Positions 53,736-63,447 of a stretch of 64,000 bases of DNA are shown here, piece by piece (position 1 is the stretch's first letter; every line of letters begins with the position of its first letter). The translations under genes and the position numbers were made by a program. The stretch is from the NCBI GenBank assembly GCA_964555355.1, contig CAZKRY010000002.1, positions 124,001 through 188,000 of the forward strand, in the 5' to 3' direction. Source of the DNA: CAIKBL01 sp964555355 (GTDB taxonomy: Bacteria; Pseudomonadota; Gammaproteobacteria; Ga0077536). The notes beneath the pieces are model-generated. The model was given only the letters and a program-made list of their open reading frames with translations, had not been told where the DNA came from and made no database searches.

Positions 53736-54920
53736 CTAAGATATGCGGTGTTTCGAATGCGTCGAGTCCGCGACTTTTTCCGCAATGAGTGGCCATGCAA
53801 ACTCGCTGCGGGCTCGGGCGAGCCCGGCGCGGCTAAATTGCTCGCTCAGATCTTCCGAATCTAAGATGCAGGTAATCGCGTCATGGATTGCCTCTAAAGA
53901 GCCACCCTCAACTCGCAATCCCGTCACTTTGTCGATGACTGCCGCCGCCGTACCCCCGGCCAACCCCGCGATTGTCGCTCGGCCACACGCTGCCGCCTCG
54001 ATAAACACCATGCCGAAACCCTCGGTGTCACCGTCTATCTCTCGATTCGGCATCAGGAACACATCTGCTGCATTGTACCAACGTGGCAAGTCAGTTGGGC
54101 TGACGTGGCCGAGCATATGCACATGCTCGGCGACACCGTTGTCACGCGCCAATTGCGCCAAGTATTCGTAGTCTTCGCCGATCCCGATCAAAGCGTAATG
54201 CACGGGTTGGCCATCCGCCAACAGCCTCGGCATCGCCTTGATGACCATGTCGAAACCCTTTCTACGCGACAGCCTACCCACCGACAAAAGTAGTTTATCG
54301 TCCGCGCGCAGGCCGATCGATAACCGCAAGTCACTACATTCCAGTCCTGGGCGAAAGCGCTCGGTGTCTACTCCCGGGTTAATCAGTATGATCCGTTCCG
54401 CACGGACGTCTAACTTCAGTAATTCGCTGCGGGTGTATTCGCTATTGGCGATGACTACGTCCGCACGGCGCAATACGAAGCGCATCGCTTTGAACTTGCC
54501 ACCGGTTCCCCATGTGGTCAGCTCCTCGCCATGCGCATATACCACTACCTTATGGAACGTTAAGCGTGCAACCAGCCACGCGACAAATCCTTCGGGTAAT
54601 GCGCGTCCCGCGTGAATCGCCGTGAACCGGCGGGTAACCGCGAGCCGCAGTGCACGGCGAAACAAATTCAAGTACATGCCGAGTGATTCTGGGCGAAGCC
54701 ATGCGACGCGGGTGAGGTTGAGCCGGTGCACGGTATTCGGATGGTCTTTGTCATGCTCGCCGGCGCCAGGCACATCGGCTGTCAGTATATGGGTGCGACT
54801 ATCGCCGATACGGCGGTACACTTCGTCGAACCACACGGCCGTGCCACCTTTGGTCGGCAGAAACAACTCGGTAATTACTAAGTAGCTGTCCACGCTACCC
54901 CCGCACGACGCTTGCGACAT
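53736..54920 (-). CDS. Glycosyltransferase, GT4 family
   Basis: GT-B glycosyltransferase, 394 residues from the ATG at 54920. The conserved start is YLVITELFLPTKGGTAVWFDE, so a GTG at 54893, two bases after the preceding stop and preceded by GGGGG, is a good alternative that removes nine residues. LLLSVGRLSRRKGFDMVIKA near residue 205 and EGFGMVFIEAAACGRATIAG near 300 form the nucleotide-sugar site. It sits between a GT2 gene and the TPR gene in the leftward exosortase block. Donor unknown. Confidence 0.87.
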   Translation of the reverse strand: MSQASCGGSVDSYLVITELFLPTKGGTAVWFDEVYRRIGDSRTHILTADVPGAGEHDKDHPNTVHRLNLTRVAWLRPESLGMYLNLFRRALRLAVTRRFTAIHAGRALPEGFVAWLVARLTFHKVVVYAHGEELTTWGTGGKFKAMRFVLRRADVVIANSEYTRSELLKLDVRAERIILINPGVDTERFRPGLECSDLRLSIGLRADDKLLLSVGRLSRRKGFDMVIKAMPRLLADGQPVHYALIGIGEDYEYLAQLARDNGVAEHVHMLGHVSPTDLPRWYNAADVFLMPNREIDGDTEGFGMVFIEAAACGRATIAGLAGGTAAAVIDKVTGLRVEGGSLEAIHDAITCILDSEDLSEQFSRAGLARARSEFAWPLIAEKVADSTHSKHRIS

Positions 54921-55824
54921 CGCGCAATGCCTGCCCGCTTGGCTCACGCAATAATGGAAGTACCGCTTGAATCGCCGCCAGTCGCTGGCGCTGTCTGAGC
55001 AACGCAAAAGCCAAATTCAGGCGTCCGCTCCGCAAGCGCCTCGCTACGCCTCGCCGAACGGGCGCCGGGAAAGAGGGAGCGATGCTGGACAAGTGTTCGA
55101 GCGTGCGCACATTTTCGCGTTGGGCTTGCACGGGATTGCGTCGTGTCGCGCTATTCGCGTGCACGACGTACACGCCGAGTGGGACACAACAGACGCCGAT
55201 ACGGCGGCTAGTCGCAACTAATCTGGTCAATAAGTGCACGTCTTCGCACACTTTAAAACCAGTGGGGTAACCTCCGCTCGCCAAGAATCGCTTGCGAGGG
55301 ATGCTTAAGGTATGGGTATCGCCGAAGTGCTCGGCTACGAACTCTTCGAGCAGCCGAATATCCAGGGTTACCCGACTGACGCCGTCGCGCTGCGCCAGAA
55401 GTTCGCGTCCGGCGGGGTGTGCCGCCATCGAAGTCCCGAGTAAATTGCCCTCGGGAGAGCGGTACTCGTAGTCGCCGGTGAGCAAATCAAGCTCAGAGTC
55501 GCTCACAATCCATTCGGCGTGTCGCGCTAGCCGACACGGGAAGTAGTAATCGTCCGCATCGAGAAACGCGAGCCACTCTCCGGTTGCGGCGGCGGCACCC
55601 CGATTACGGGCTGCGGCGACGCCTTGATTAACCGGCTGGCGGATAGATTCAACCTTAGAGCCGTATCGCGAAATAACCGCCGCTGTGTCGTCTGTCGACG
55701 CATCATCGACCACGATAACTTCGAGCGCCGCGTACTCCTGATTCAGCACCGAGTCGAGTGCGCGTGCCAGCGTCGTGCTTGAATTGAACGCTGGGATTAT
55801 CACTGAGAAGGTCGGGGATGTCAT
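54895..55824 (-). CDS. Glycosyltransferase, GT2 family
   Basis: GT-A glycosyltransferase of 309 residues. FSVIIPAFNSSTTLARALDS, VIVVDDASTDDTAAVI and WLAFLDADDYYFPCRL (DADD metal site near residue 92) are clear. The C-terminal part is rich in Arg and Leu and may contact the membrane. It overlaps the deacetylase-like gene upstream by 4 nt (ATGA), showing tight coupling. Donor unknown. Confidence 0.88.
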   Translation of the reverse strand: MTSPTFSVIIPAFNSSTTLARALDSVLNQEYAALEVIVVDDASTDDTAAVISRYGSKVESIRQPVNQGVAAARNRGAAAATGEWLAFLDADDYYFPCRLARHAEWIVSDSELDLLTGDYEYRSPEGNLLGTSMAAHPAGRELLAQRDGVSRVTLDIRLLEEFVAEHFGDTHTLSIPRKRFLASGGYPTGFKVCEDVHLLTRLVATSRRIGVCCVPLGVYVVHANSATRRNPVQAQRENVRTLEHLSSIAPSFPAPVRRGVARRLRSGRLNLAFALLRQRQRLAAIQAVLPLLREPSGQALRDVASVVRG

Positions 55825-57017
55825 GCCAGCGCTTTACGACTCAACCATAAAGGGCACCAAAGCCCGGTCAGAATCGCAACTTTGCGAAATCGCGGGATTT
55901 CGCCGATGCGCGCCAACCAGGCGCGGAATCGCGTACGCATTCCACGCGCTACCCACTCAGGCGCTTCCGCCTCAATGTGTTCGCACAGGGCGGCGGTAGA
56001 TAGAAATCGAACCGTTGGATCGGACGCGATGAGCGCGCGTAGAAGTTCTTCTAATATCTGCAACGCATTCGCCGACGCACGCGGCCCGCAGAAATTAAAT
56101 CGATGGATTTCCACTAACGCGGGCCTGAATTGTGCATGACGTTGCGCAATCGCGGCGAGGCACTCGGTTGGCGTGTGTCCAAGGCTCGGCTCAAAGTAAA
56201 CATCGCGCACGACGTAGCGTAATCCTGCTTCACCGGGGGCGCCGTTAAGCATCGTTTTGTCGATTGCGCCCGGTTGACCATTGGCATCGCGCGCCGTGTA
56301 ACGCCGTCCTGGCGTGACTAGCCAGCGCACACCTTCCGACGCCAACGCGCGTTCGACTTCCGATGTCCACACGAAGGTGGTGGGCACCGCGACGTGCGGT
56401 GATGAGTTGAAAAGGATTTCCCAGAGCGCTTTTTGTTGCGCGACTTGTCGCTTGACCTCCGCGGGATCCAGTGAGTGGCTAGGCAACACGCTGCCATTTA
56501 CCCACGCGGATTGCAAAGGACTCGGCAGTGATTCCGTCCACAGAAAATCATCGGCATCCATCTTAAACGCGTCTTTCCGAAGTGCGGCGAGAAAGGCGCT
56601 TCGATTAAAATGTTCATAGCCGTGTAGTTGCAGGTCAAAAACACGCGTAGCGACGCCGGCCTGCATGGCGGCCACAATATCCGCCAGTACAGGTGAATCC
56701 AACGTTACCGACTCTAAACGCCCGGTCTTCTCCGCTTCATTTAGGCTTGTACCGGTTGGTGCCGCAAGAATCACCCCTATCGTCATCACCGGAACCTCGC
56801 CATGTCGATTAGAGTGAGCCTGCAATTGGCCCTTCAACTCCTCTAATATTTCCGCTTGTACAAGAGGTCCGGCACCCCAATCGTCGCTCTCGAATATTAC
56901 GATGGGCTGCAAGAATGCGGGTTCGTTCCAACGTTTAACGAGCGACGCGCGGAACCCCCAAAGTACGGCGGCCCAAACGGTGAGCACGCATCCACCAATG
57001 ATCGCAAGCACCATCAT
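55821..57017 (-). CDS. Membrane-anchored polysaccharide deacetylase-like protein
   Basis: From the ATG at 57017, which overlaps the preceding stop as TAATG, the product has 398 residues: one membrane anchor (about 1-24) then a NodB-like domain. Metal-type motifs are PIVIFESDDWGAG near residue 40 (Asp pair) and LQLHGYEHFNR near 130 (His pair). HRFNFCGPRAS near 300 is also notable. The FESDDWG variant differs from the usual TFDDG. The longer frame to 57107 runs inside the sulfotransferase gene. It may deacetylate periplasmic glycan; activity is unproven. Confidence 0.75.
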   Translation of the reverse strand: MMVLAIIGGCVLTVWAAVLWGFRASLVKRWNEPAFLQPIVIFESDDWGAGPLVQAEILEELKGQLQAHSNRHGEVPVMTIGVILAAPTGTSLNEAEKTGRLESVTLDSPVLADIVAAMQAGVATRVFDLQLHGYEHFNRSAFLAALRKDAFKMDADDFLWTESLPSPLQSAWVNGSVLPSHSLDPAEVKRQVAQQKALWEILFNSSPHVAVPTTFVWTSEVERALASEGVRWLVTPGRRYTARDANGQPGAIDKTMLNGAPGEAGLRYVVRDVYFEPSLGHTPTECLAAIAQRHAQFRPALVEIHRFNFCGPRASANALQILEELLRALIASDPTVRFLSTAALCEHIEAEAPEWVARGMRTRFRAWLARIGEIPRFRKVAILTGLWCPLWLSRKALA

Positions 57018-57940
57018 TAGAGGATGTGGTAGCCCATTCGCAGGGCGATCTCCTGCACTTGAGGTAGAGCGCGCTCTACCTCGGCCGCATGTGGGCCATT
57101 GCGCCATTTATCAAGCCGAATCTCCGAAAACGCGTTATACGGCTTCTCTAGCACTCCACCGCAATGTGCTTCTAACCGGGCGTCAAATCGCAACTTACAG
57201 TGCGTAAACACCTGCCGGAATATCGTTACTGGATCGCGCAGAATATCTTCATAGAAAATCTCGCACCAACGCTCACTGTCGATCGACGTCTTGGCAGCCA
57301 GCACGGCGTTGTTTAGCGCGCGATACTGAAAGGCGCAAACATCCGCCAGTGAACGGTCAAGATAATCGCGCCACCCCTCAGCCAGAAAAAAACACCACTT
57401 ACGATAGTTGCCTTCGATATTCACATTTACTGGCAGCGCGTCTGACCAGGTCGCGAACTCATGAGGACGCGCCCAACCCTCGATTAGCGAGTTGATATTG
57501 TCACCGGGGCTGCGTTTGATATACACGAAATGCGCATCCGGGAAGAGTTTGTTAAGGTAAGTAACACAGAGGCCATTCTGGTTGTTCTTGTCGATCCAGC
57601 GATGTCGCCCTGTATACGCGTAAAAATACTGCGTGACAAATTCGCGAACAGTCGCGGTCGCATCCGCCTCATCCAATTCATGCGTGCGCCAATCTTTGCG
57701 CGCGAGCGGATGCAAGTCAGTCCAAAAGTCGTGAGTTTCACGGTTAAGACTTCCGATCTCATCAGACTCCGATAATGTCTTGTACACCAGGGTTGTCCCA
57801 GCGCGCGAACAGCCAATGACAAAGATTGGGCGATGTGCCGCACGCTTTTGTAACCGCCAACGTGCGGCGCGCACGCCACGGGTGAGCGCGCTCGCGTGAT
57901 AACGCAAAGTTTTTCGAACCTTAAGCGCGAACTCTTGCAT
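57017..57940 (-). CDS. Sulfotransferase family protein
   Basis: From the ATG at 57940 the product has 307 residues. PIFVIGCSRAGTTLVYKTLSES near residue 36 is the phosphosulfate-binding loop (SRAGTT in place of PRSGTT), and FVYIKRSPGDNINSLIEGW near 130 is the 3'-phosphate site with its Arg and Ser. A basic helix precedes the domain. The start overlaps the end of the O-ligase gene by 20 nt. It differs clearly from the sulfotransferase at 51909, so two sulfation reactions, or one plus a diverged relative, are possible. Confidence 0.85.
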   Translation of the reverse strand: MQEFALKVRKTLRYHASALTRGVRAARWRLQKRAAHRPIFVIGCSRAGTTLVYKTLSESDEIGSLNRETHDFWTDLHPLARKDWRTHELDEADATATVREFVTQYFYAYTGRHRWIDKNNQNGLCVTYLNKLFPDAHFVYIKRSPGDNINSLIEGWARPHEFATWSDALPVNVNIEGNYRKWCFFLAEGWRDYLDRSLADVCAFQYRALNNAVLAAKTSIDSERWCEIFYEDILRDPVTIFRQVFTHCKLRFDARLEAHCGGVLEKPYNAFSEIRLDKWRNGPHAAEVERALPQVQEIALRMGYHIL

Positions 57941-59213
57941 TGTGCGGGACGAAGGTTGGCATGGATTGGCGACCAGTGGGCGCGACCTGAACTTGTTCGG
58001 GTGCCGACTTGGCGAGCTCGACCAAGACGATTTTGTGGAGTACAACAATAAGTGCAATCAACAAATATACATAATCGAAATAACCCAACCCCAAGAAGGC
58101 CCCAGACGTCGCGTATCCGACCAAACTCGTTTGAATCATTAGGGCGAGATCGCGGGCCCACAAGAGATCCGGGCGATTGCGCGTAAGTTTTTTGATTTCT
58201 CCACCTTTGAACCATGTCATCGCGCCGAGGAGCAAAAATATCGCCAATCCGATATATCCCTGCTCTCCTAGAATTTCGAAGTAGATGCTATGGGCATCCG
58301 TGCCGTTTGTCGGCAGAAGTACATCGTACCCACCCCCGGTCCAACTTTGATTGGCAATCGCAGCGGCTTTTCGCCAGGCTCCAAAACGCTCCTGCGCGGA
58401 CTGATCTTCTTCATAGGTTTTCATGGTATTCATGCGCTCGAACCATTCAGCCGGCGCGACGTACGGCAATACCAAGATAAACACGGTGGCGCCCAGTATG
58501 GGCATGATTTTACGTCGTGATTTCGCGATGAACATCGTCCCCATAATCGCGAGTCCGACAAGCGCGCCACGCGAATGTGTTCCTATGATCGCAACCAGCG
58601 ACATTGCCAGCACAAAATACACCCCATTGCGCACCCAAATTGGTTTGGTGTGCATGATCAGGTACCACAACAGCGGCAAAGTCATCAAGAGCGCCAAACC
58701 AATCTCATTGTTGCCACCGATAAACGTCCCATCCGGGCCATACACACGATTATTGCCACCTGTCATGATTGTCCATATGCCGCCCTTTGCGCCGTAAAAA
58801 CCAAGCGATACGCAAGCGGTCCATACGATAAGATGTATCCGCTCTCGGCTATTGGTGAGCATCAAAGTCAACAAAATCCCCAGTTGGATACGCCACACTT
58901 TGTCCCACTGCGGCCAGGCAAGGGTTGGGAACCACGCTTGGGTTGTCGTAAAAAACATCCAAACCAAGAATATTCCGAGCACGACGATCTCGCGTGACAC
59001 CGGGAGTTTTTTCGGCTCTCGCGACATCGCATAGGCGGCTGCGGTCGTCAGAAATACGATCAACGCAAACGGAAAGTTAAGCGAAAACCCCCATGCTAAA
59101 CGATGCGGATTCATGAGCCCTAGCCATGTCCACATGATTAATCCGAAGAATGGTCGGCGCAAAATAAAGGGTAGCGACCCGAAAACAATGACTGTGATCA
59201 GAATATCCCGCAT
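57921..59213 (-). CDS. O-antigen ligase-like protein, exosortase A system-associated
   Basis: Polytopic membrane protein of 430 residues from the ATG at 59213, 5 nt after the preceding stop. It is a paralogue of the protein at 23017: shared blocks are GGIWTIMTGGNNRVYGPDGT, GGNNEIGLALLMTLPLL, GTHSRGALVGLAIM and PAEWFERMNTMKTYEEDQSA, the last almost identical in layout. The periplasmic loop has HSIYFEILGEQGYIGLAIF. It matches the exosortase-A-associated putative O-glycosylation ligase group. Located between glycosyltransferase and sulfotransferase genes of the leftward exosortase block. Confidence 0.9.
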   Translation of the reverse strand: MRDILITVIVFGSLPFILRRPFFGLIMWTWLGLMNPHRLAWGFSLNFPFALIVFLTTAAAYAMSREPKKLPVSREIVVLGIFLVWMFFTTTQAWFPTLAWPQWDKVWRIQLGILLTLMLTNSRERIHLIVWTACVSLGFYGAKGGIWTIMTGGNNRVYGPDGTFIGGNNEIGLALLMTLPLLWYLIMHTKPIWVRNGVYFVLAMSLVAIIGTHSRGALVGLAIMGTMFIAKSRRKIMPILGATVFILVLPYVAPAEWFERMNTMKTYEEDQSAQERFGAWRKAAAIANQSWTGGGYDVLLPTNGTDAHSIYFEILGEQGYIGLAIFLLLGAMTWFKGGEIKKLTRNRPDLLWARDLALMIQTSLVGYATSGAFLGLGYFDYVYLLIALIVVLHKIVLVELAKSAPEQVQVAPTGRQSMPTFVPHNARVRA

Positions 59214-59218
59214 GTTAG

Positions 59219-60325
59219 TTATGCTCTCCCTGGAACACAGCCAGCATTGGGCGGCCTTTTCGCTGCGGCGTATATGGTTGCGAGTTTGGGCCATACCGCA
59301 CTCCAGGTATAGCGCTCGACTGCCCGCATCGCCGATTCAATCAATCGTTGGCGTAAATCGCGCTCGCGGTAGACACGTAGCACTGAACTCGCGATTTCGC
59401 GGGGCGACTTTGGTTCCACCAACAACCCAGTGCGTTCGTGCTCCACTAAATATGGCACGCCGCCCACGTTGGTACTGACGACCGGCAGACCGCTCGCGAA
59501 CGCTTCTAGTATCGAGATTGGCATATTATCCGCGAGACTCGGATTAATTAGCACATCCGCCGAACGCATTAACGCGGGCATATCCTTGTTATCGATGGCG
59601 CCGACGAATTCCACTGAATTCATGAGCCCGAGTTCAGCTACAAGACCTTCCAACTCCTCTCGCTGGGGGCCGCTACCCGCAATTCGCAACGTTGCGCTCG
59701 GTACTTCATCATGCACCAATTTAAACGCATGGATTGCAGATTCGTTATCGTAGAGAGGCTCAAGGTTTCTAGCCACGAGGAGCATCAATGAGCGAGAATT
59801 CTGCTCGAATCCGTCGGGCGGCGTGAACTTGTCTAAGTCGATAATATTGGGAACAACCGTTGCGGAAACTCCGTAGTCGCCAAATATCTTTCGTAAAAAA
59901 TCGGAAGGCACTACTACTTTATCCACTCGACCGAGCGTCGGCGCCACCAATGGAAATGCACGCGCGAAGAATTGAGCTGCCTCGCCACCTCGATAATTCA
60001 GCACCACGCCGCGCCCTGTAAGTCGCGCGACCCAGACGGCGGGCGCGGCAAACAGATGCCATGACCATCCTGAATTAGCCATGATATGGACGACATCAAC
60101 GCGACGTAGCGTGAGCCATAATTTGAGAAGATAGGGTAGCAATCGAAAAAGCGCGCGCACCAGCGGCACGTGCGCCACAATGGCCGGACGGTACGGAGAT
60201 TGCGTTTGCACTACTTCCACAGTGACGCCCTCACCACGCAAGAGTTCCGCCAACTGCCGCGTTTGATTAGCCATGCCCCCGGCGGGGGGCGGCAGTGGAC
60301 CCACGATTGCGACACTAAGACTCAC
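59219..60325 (-). CDS. Glycosyltransferase, GT4 family
   Basis: GT-B glycosyltransferase of 368 residues from a GTG at 60325 that overlaps the preceding stop as GTGA. It opens with LSVAIVGPLPPPAGGMANQTR; the second domain has LMLLVARNLEPLYDNESAIHA near residue 185 and ADNMPISILEAFASGLPVVSTNVGG near 270. The longer frame to 60445 adds residues encoded inside the neighbouring gene. This subgroup is common in exosortase A loci. Donor unknown. Confidence 0.88.
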   Translation of the reverse strand: MSLSVAIVGPLPPPAGGMANQTRQLAELLRGEGVTVEVVQTQSPYRPAIVAHVPLVRALFRLLPYLLKLWLTLRRVDVVHIMANSGWSWHLFAAPAVWVARLTGRGVVLNYRGGEAAQFFARAFPLVAPTLGRVDKVVVPSDFLRKIFGDYGVSATVVPNIIDLDKFTPPDGFEQNSRSLMLLVARNLEPLYDNESAIHAFKLVHDEVPSATLRIAGSGPQREELEGLVAELGLMNSVEFVGAIDNKDMPALMRSADVLINPSLADNMPISILEAFASGLPVVSTNVGGVPYLVEHERTGLLVEPKSPREIASSVLRVYRERDLRQRLIESAMRAVERYTWSAVWPKLATIYAAAKRPPNAGCVPGRA

Positions 60326-61542
60326 GCGCTCACCCGAGAAGCTTGCCGAGCACGCGCGTAGACCTCGCGATATCGCGCAACCGATGCGGCCCAGGTGCGT
60401 TCCGCTTCCACAAAGCGACGACCCGCTAGCCGCAGCGCTGGCCATCGGTCAGCCGTCGTTAACAGCTTGTGGAGCGCATCAACCAACGCCTGTCGCGAAC
60501 CCGCTTTAAACAAAATACCGGTGTCACCATCGCGTACGAGTTCGCGGTGACCACCCACATCGGAGGCGACAAAAAGATTCCCCTGCGCCATCGCTTCGAG
60601 CGGCTTAAGCGGGGTTACGAGTTCAGTCAGTCGCATGGAATGCCGGGCGTAAACCAATGCATCGATAATGCTGTAGTAGCGGTTAACCTCGGCGTGCGGC
60701 ACGCGACCGGCGAAAACAACTTGCGCGGCGATCCCAAGCGTGCGCGCTTGTTGCTTAAGATTCTCCTCTTCCGGTCCACCACCAATCAAGAGAACCCTGA
60801 CATCGGGATGACAGCGCAAGATTTCCGGGAATGCTCCGAGCAACAAGTCGAGTCCTTCATACGCGTAGAAGGACCCAACGAACCCCAATACTCGGCATTG
60901 TTCGAGGCCGAGTGATTCTTTAAGCGCGCGATCGGGTGTTAGGTCGTAAAGAAACTTATCGGGATCGACGGCGTTCGGAATAACGGTGACTTTGCTCGCA
61001 GGTACGCCCCGGTTCACGATATCGTGGCGGAGGCCTTCGCAAATACAGGTAACCGCGTCCGCCCGGCGTAGTGCCGCTGTTTCTAACGCGTGCGTCGCGC
61101 GATATCGTGGGCTTCCTTCGGCCGTCGTCCCATGATCCACCGCGGCGTCCTCCCAAAAGGCTCGCACCTCGTAAACAACCGGCAGTCCCAATTTCGCACC
61201 AATCGCCAAGGCCGGCCAGGCGTTCAGCACCGGAGAATGTGCGTGCAGGACATCTGGTTTTAACGCGCTCGCGACTTCCAATAACCGGCTCTTGAGGCCG
61301 GCCATATCGAATGCGTAACGCACCAGAGGCAGACGCAATAACACTGGTGCCAGCGCCGGTGTACGTGCAAAAGTTAACCCATCAACCGTTTCTTCAAGCG
61401 CCGTAACAACTCCCTGGCGGCTACTCGTCAAATGAAAAGTCTCCCAACCAAGCGCACGCTGCTCACGCAGAATTGCGGCCGAACGAAAGGTATATCCGCT
61501 ATGAAGCGGGATCGAGTGATCGAAGATGTGCAAAATCTTCAC
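60322..61542 (-). CDS. Glycosyltransferase, exosortase A system-associated type
   Basis: GT-B glycosyltransferase of 406 residues starting at a GTG at 61542, giving MKILHIFDHSIPLHSGYTFR; the HSGYTFR motif is typical of the exosortase-A-associated GT4 subgroup. VYEVRAFWEDAAVDHGTT near residue 125 and VLGFVGSFYAYEGLDLLL near 225 are clear, with RLTELVTPLKPLEAMAQG near 300 as the nucleotide-sugar end. It begins 9 nt after the asnB stop and overlaps the next gene by 4 nt. Confidence 0.9.
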   Translation of the reverse strand: MKILHIFDHSIPLHSGYTFRSAAILREQRALGWETFHLTSSRQGVVTALEETVDGLTFARTPALAPVLLRLPLVRYAFDMAGLKSRLLEVASALKPDVLHAHSPVLNAWPALAIGAKLGLPVVYEVRAFWEDAAVDHGTTAEGSPRYRATHALETAALRRADAVTCICEGLRHDIVNRGVPASKVTVIPNAVDPDKFLYDLTPDRALKESLGLEQCRVLGFVGSFYAYEGLDLLLGAFPEILRCHPDVRVLLIGGGPEEENLKQQARTLGIAAQVVFAGRVPHAEVNRYYSIIDALVYARHSMRLTELVTPLKPLEAMAQGNLFVASDVGGHRELVRDGDTGILFKAGSRQALVDALHKLLTTADRWPALRLAGRRFVEAERTWAASVARYREVYARARQASRVSA

Positions 61543-61551
61543 TGGATTTGC

Positions 61552-63444
61552 CTAACGCACGCACTGCCGCAGAAAAGACGCAAACATCAGCGTCGTCCAT
61601 AGCGGCACACTGAAATCGCGAGTGCCTTGCGTGTGTTCTCTTAGCATATTTCGCAAAAAAGATTGGTTGAATATCCCACTATCCGCAAGCTCCGCGCTAT
61701 TCAGGGCGTCAGCGACGCGCGTATTGAGCGGACCTCGAAACCACGCCGCGAGCGGGATCGAAAACCCCATTTTAGGTCGATACAGTAGATCCGCCGGAAG
61801 ATAGGATTCGCAGGCTTTCTTCAAAACATACTTGCCTTCGCGCCCATTAATTTTAAGCGAGGCGGGTAGCGTCGCGGCCCATTCGGTCAAAGGATGATCC
61901 AGTAACGGCTCGCGTACCTCCAGACTGTTGGCCATGCTGGCGCGATCCACCTTCGTCAAAATGTCGCCGGGAAGGTACGTCTTAAGATCCAGATACTGCA
62001 CGCGGGCCAACGGTTCTTCGCTGTCGCACTCGGCGGCATGTGTGCGTAAAACGTTAACCGCGTGATAGCCGCCCAGCGAAGCGCGAAACTTCGGCGTGAA
62101 AAGCTGTGTACGCAAGGTGTCCCCGAGAAGTGACACACTTTCGAAGTACCCCCCAATCGCATCCTTCGCCAGCGCCTGAAAGGTTGATTTGGCGCGCAGG
62201 AATTTAGGCGCCCAATCCGCCTTCGGATACGCGAGCGCAAGCGTGCCAAAAACAGGTGCGCGCGCGGCCGCCGGAACCATGCGTCTTACGCGTTCTTCGT
62301 AAACGTGCCAGCGATAACGTCGGTAGCCCGCGAAATTTTCATCTCCGCCATCGCCTGACAGTGCGACCGTGACGTGTTTACGCGCGAGTTCGCACACCCG
62401 AAAGGTCGGGATCGCGGAAGAATCCGCAAAGGGTTCGTCATACATTGTCGCCAAACGATCGATCAAATCATTATCGTCGGCATCGACAATTTCCCGTCGG
62501 TGATTCGTTCGATAACGATTAGCGACTGCATCCGCATAAAAAGACTCATCGAACTGGCGCTCGCGAAAGCCAATCGAGCACGTATTGACCGGCGCCTCGC
62601 TCAATCCCGCCATCATCGCCACGACCGCGCTGGAATCGACTCCACCTGACAAAAAAGCGCCCAACGGCACCTCCGCCATCAAACGGATTTTGACTGCCTC
62701 GCGTAGCCTCCGCGTGCACTCCTCGACGGCGTCGGCTTGGCTAATGGACGCAACTCCCGCGAACGAAACATCCCAATACCGGCGTGGTGTTTGCTCGGCT
62801 TCTCCCGCACGCCAAGTGAGCGTAAAGCCAGGTCCAAGCTTCTTTGCCGCTTTATATATCGTGTTCGGTTCTGGGACATAGCCATAGGCAAAATAGTCCT
62901 CGATCGCAGTTTCGGACAATTCGCGCTCAAACCCGGGATGTGCGACCAGCGCTTTTAGCTCTGATGCAAATGCGAATGAACCGTCATTTAACGTTGCGTA
63001 AAACAGCGGTTTGACACCTAAGCGATCGCGCGCTAGGAAAAGCGTTCTTTTGGCGCGATCCCAAATCGCAAAAGCGAACATCCCTCGGAATCGTGTAACG
63101 CATTGCTGGCCCCAAGCTTCCCAGGCATGAACGATAACTTCGGTATCGGAATGCGTTCGAAACGTATGTCCTAAAGCCGCCAACTCAGGCACTAATTCCT
63201 GAAAATTGTAAATTTCCCCGTTAAAGACCACGGCTACCGTACCATCTTCGTTAAACAACGGTTGCTGACCGGATTTGAGATCTATGATGGAAAGTCGTTT
63301 ATGCGCGAGCCCAATACCGGGTTCGAGATGAATTCCGGTTTCATCCGGTCCACGGTGATGCTGAGTCTGGTTCATCCGCGCGAGCAGTGCGCGCTCGAAG
63401 TTACGTCCTCCGGCCGGATCGAAAATTCCGGTTAGCCCGCACAT
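61552..63444 (-). CDS. asnB: Asparagine synthase-type amidotransferase, exosortase A system-associated
   Basis: Glutamine-dependent amidotransferase of 630 residues. Residues 1-210 are a class II glutaminase with nucleophile Cys2 (MCGLTGIFDP), RHRGPDETG-like block HHRGPDETGIH and FNGEIYNFQEL. Residues about 220-620 are the synthetase with PP-loop FLSGGVDSSAVVAMM and SGDGGDENFAGY. In exosortase A loci this family is thought to amidate a sugar carboxyl group rather than make asparagine. It starts 3 nt after the EpsI-type gene. Compare the diverged paralogue at 31696, which lacks Cys2. Confidence 0.92.
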   Translation of the reverse strand: MCGLTGIFDPAGGRNFERALLARMNQTQHHRGPDETGIHLEPGIGLAHKRLSIIDLKSGQQPLFNEDGTVAVVFNGEIYNFQELVPELAALGHTFRTHSDTEVIVHAWEAWGQQCVTRFRGMFAFAIWDRAKRTLFLARDRLGVKPLFYATLNDGSFAFASELKALVAHPGFERELSETAIEDYFAYGYVPEPNTIYKAAKKLGPGFTLTWRAGEAEQTPRRYWDVSFAGVASISQADAVEECTRRLREAVKIRLMAEVPLGAFLSGGVDSSAVVAMMAGLSEAPVNTCSIGFRERQFDESFYADAVANRYRTNHRREIVDADDNDLIDRLATMYDEPFADSSAIPTFRVCELARKHVTVALSGDGGDENFAGYRRYRWHVYEERVRRMVPAAARAPVFGTLALAYPKADWAPKFLRAKSTFQALAKDAIGGYFESVSLLGDTLRTQLFTPKFRASLGGYHAVNVLRTHAAECDSEEPLARVQYLDLKTYLPGDILTKVDRASMANSLEVREPLLDHPLTEWAATLPASLKINGREGKYVLKKACESYLPADLLYRPKMGFSIPLAAWFRGPLNTRVADALNSAELADSGIFNQSFLRNMLREHTQGTRDFSVPLWTTLMFASFLRQCVR

Positions 63445-63447
63445 GGT

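Noticed and set aside
57484..58215. 243-codon minus-strand frame overlapping the sulfotransferase and O-ligase genes
   Set aside because: Out of frame with two genes that show clear family motifs; its translation has none.
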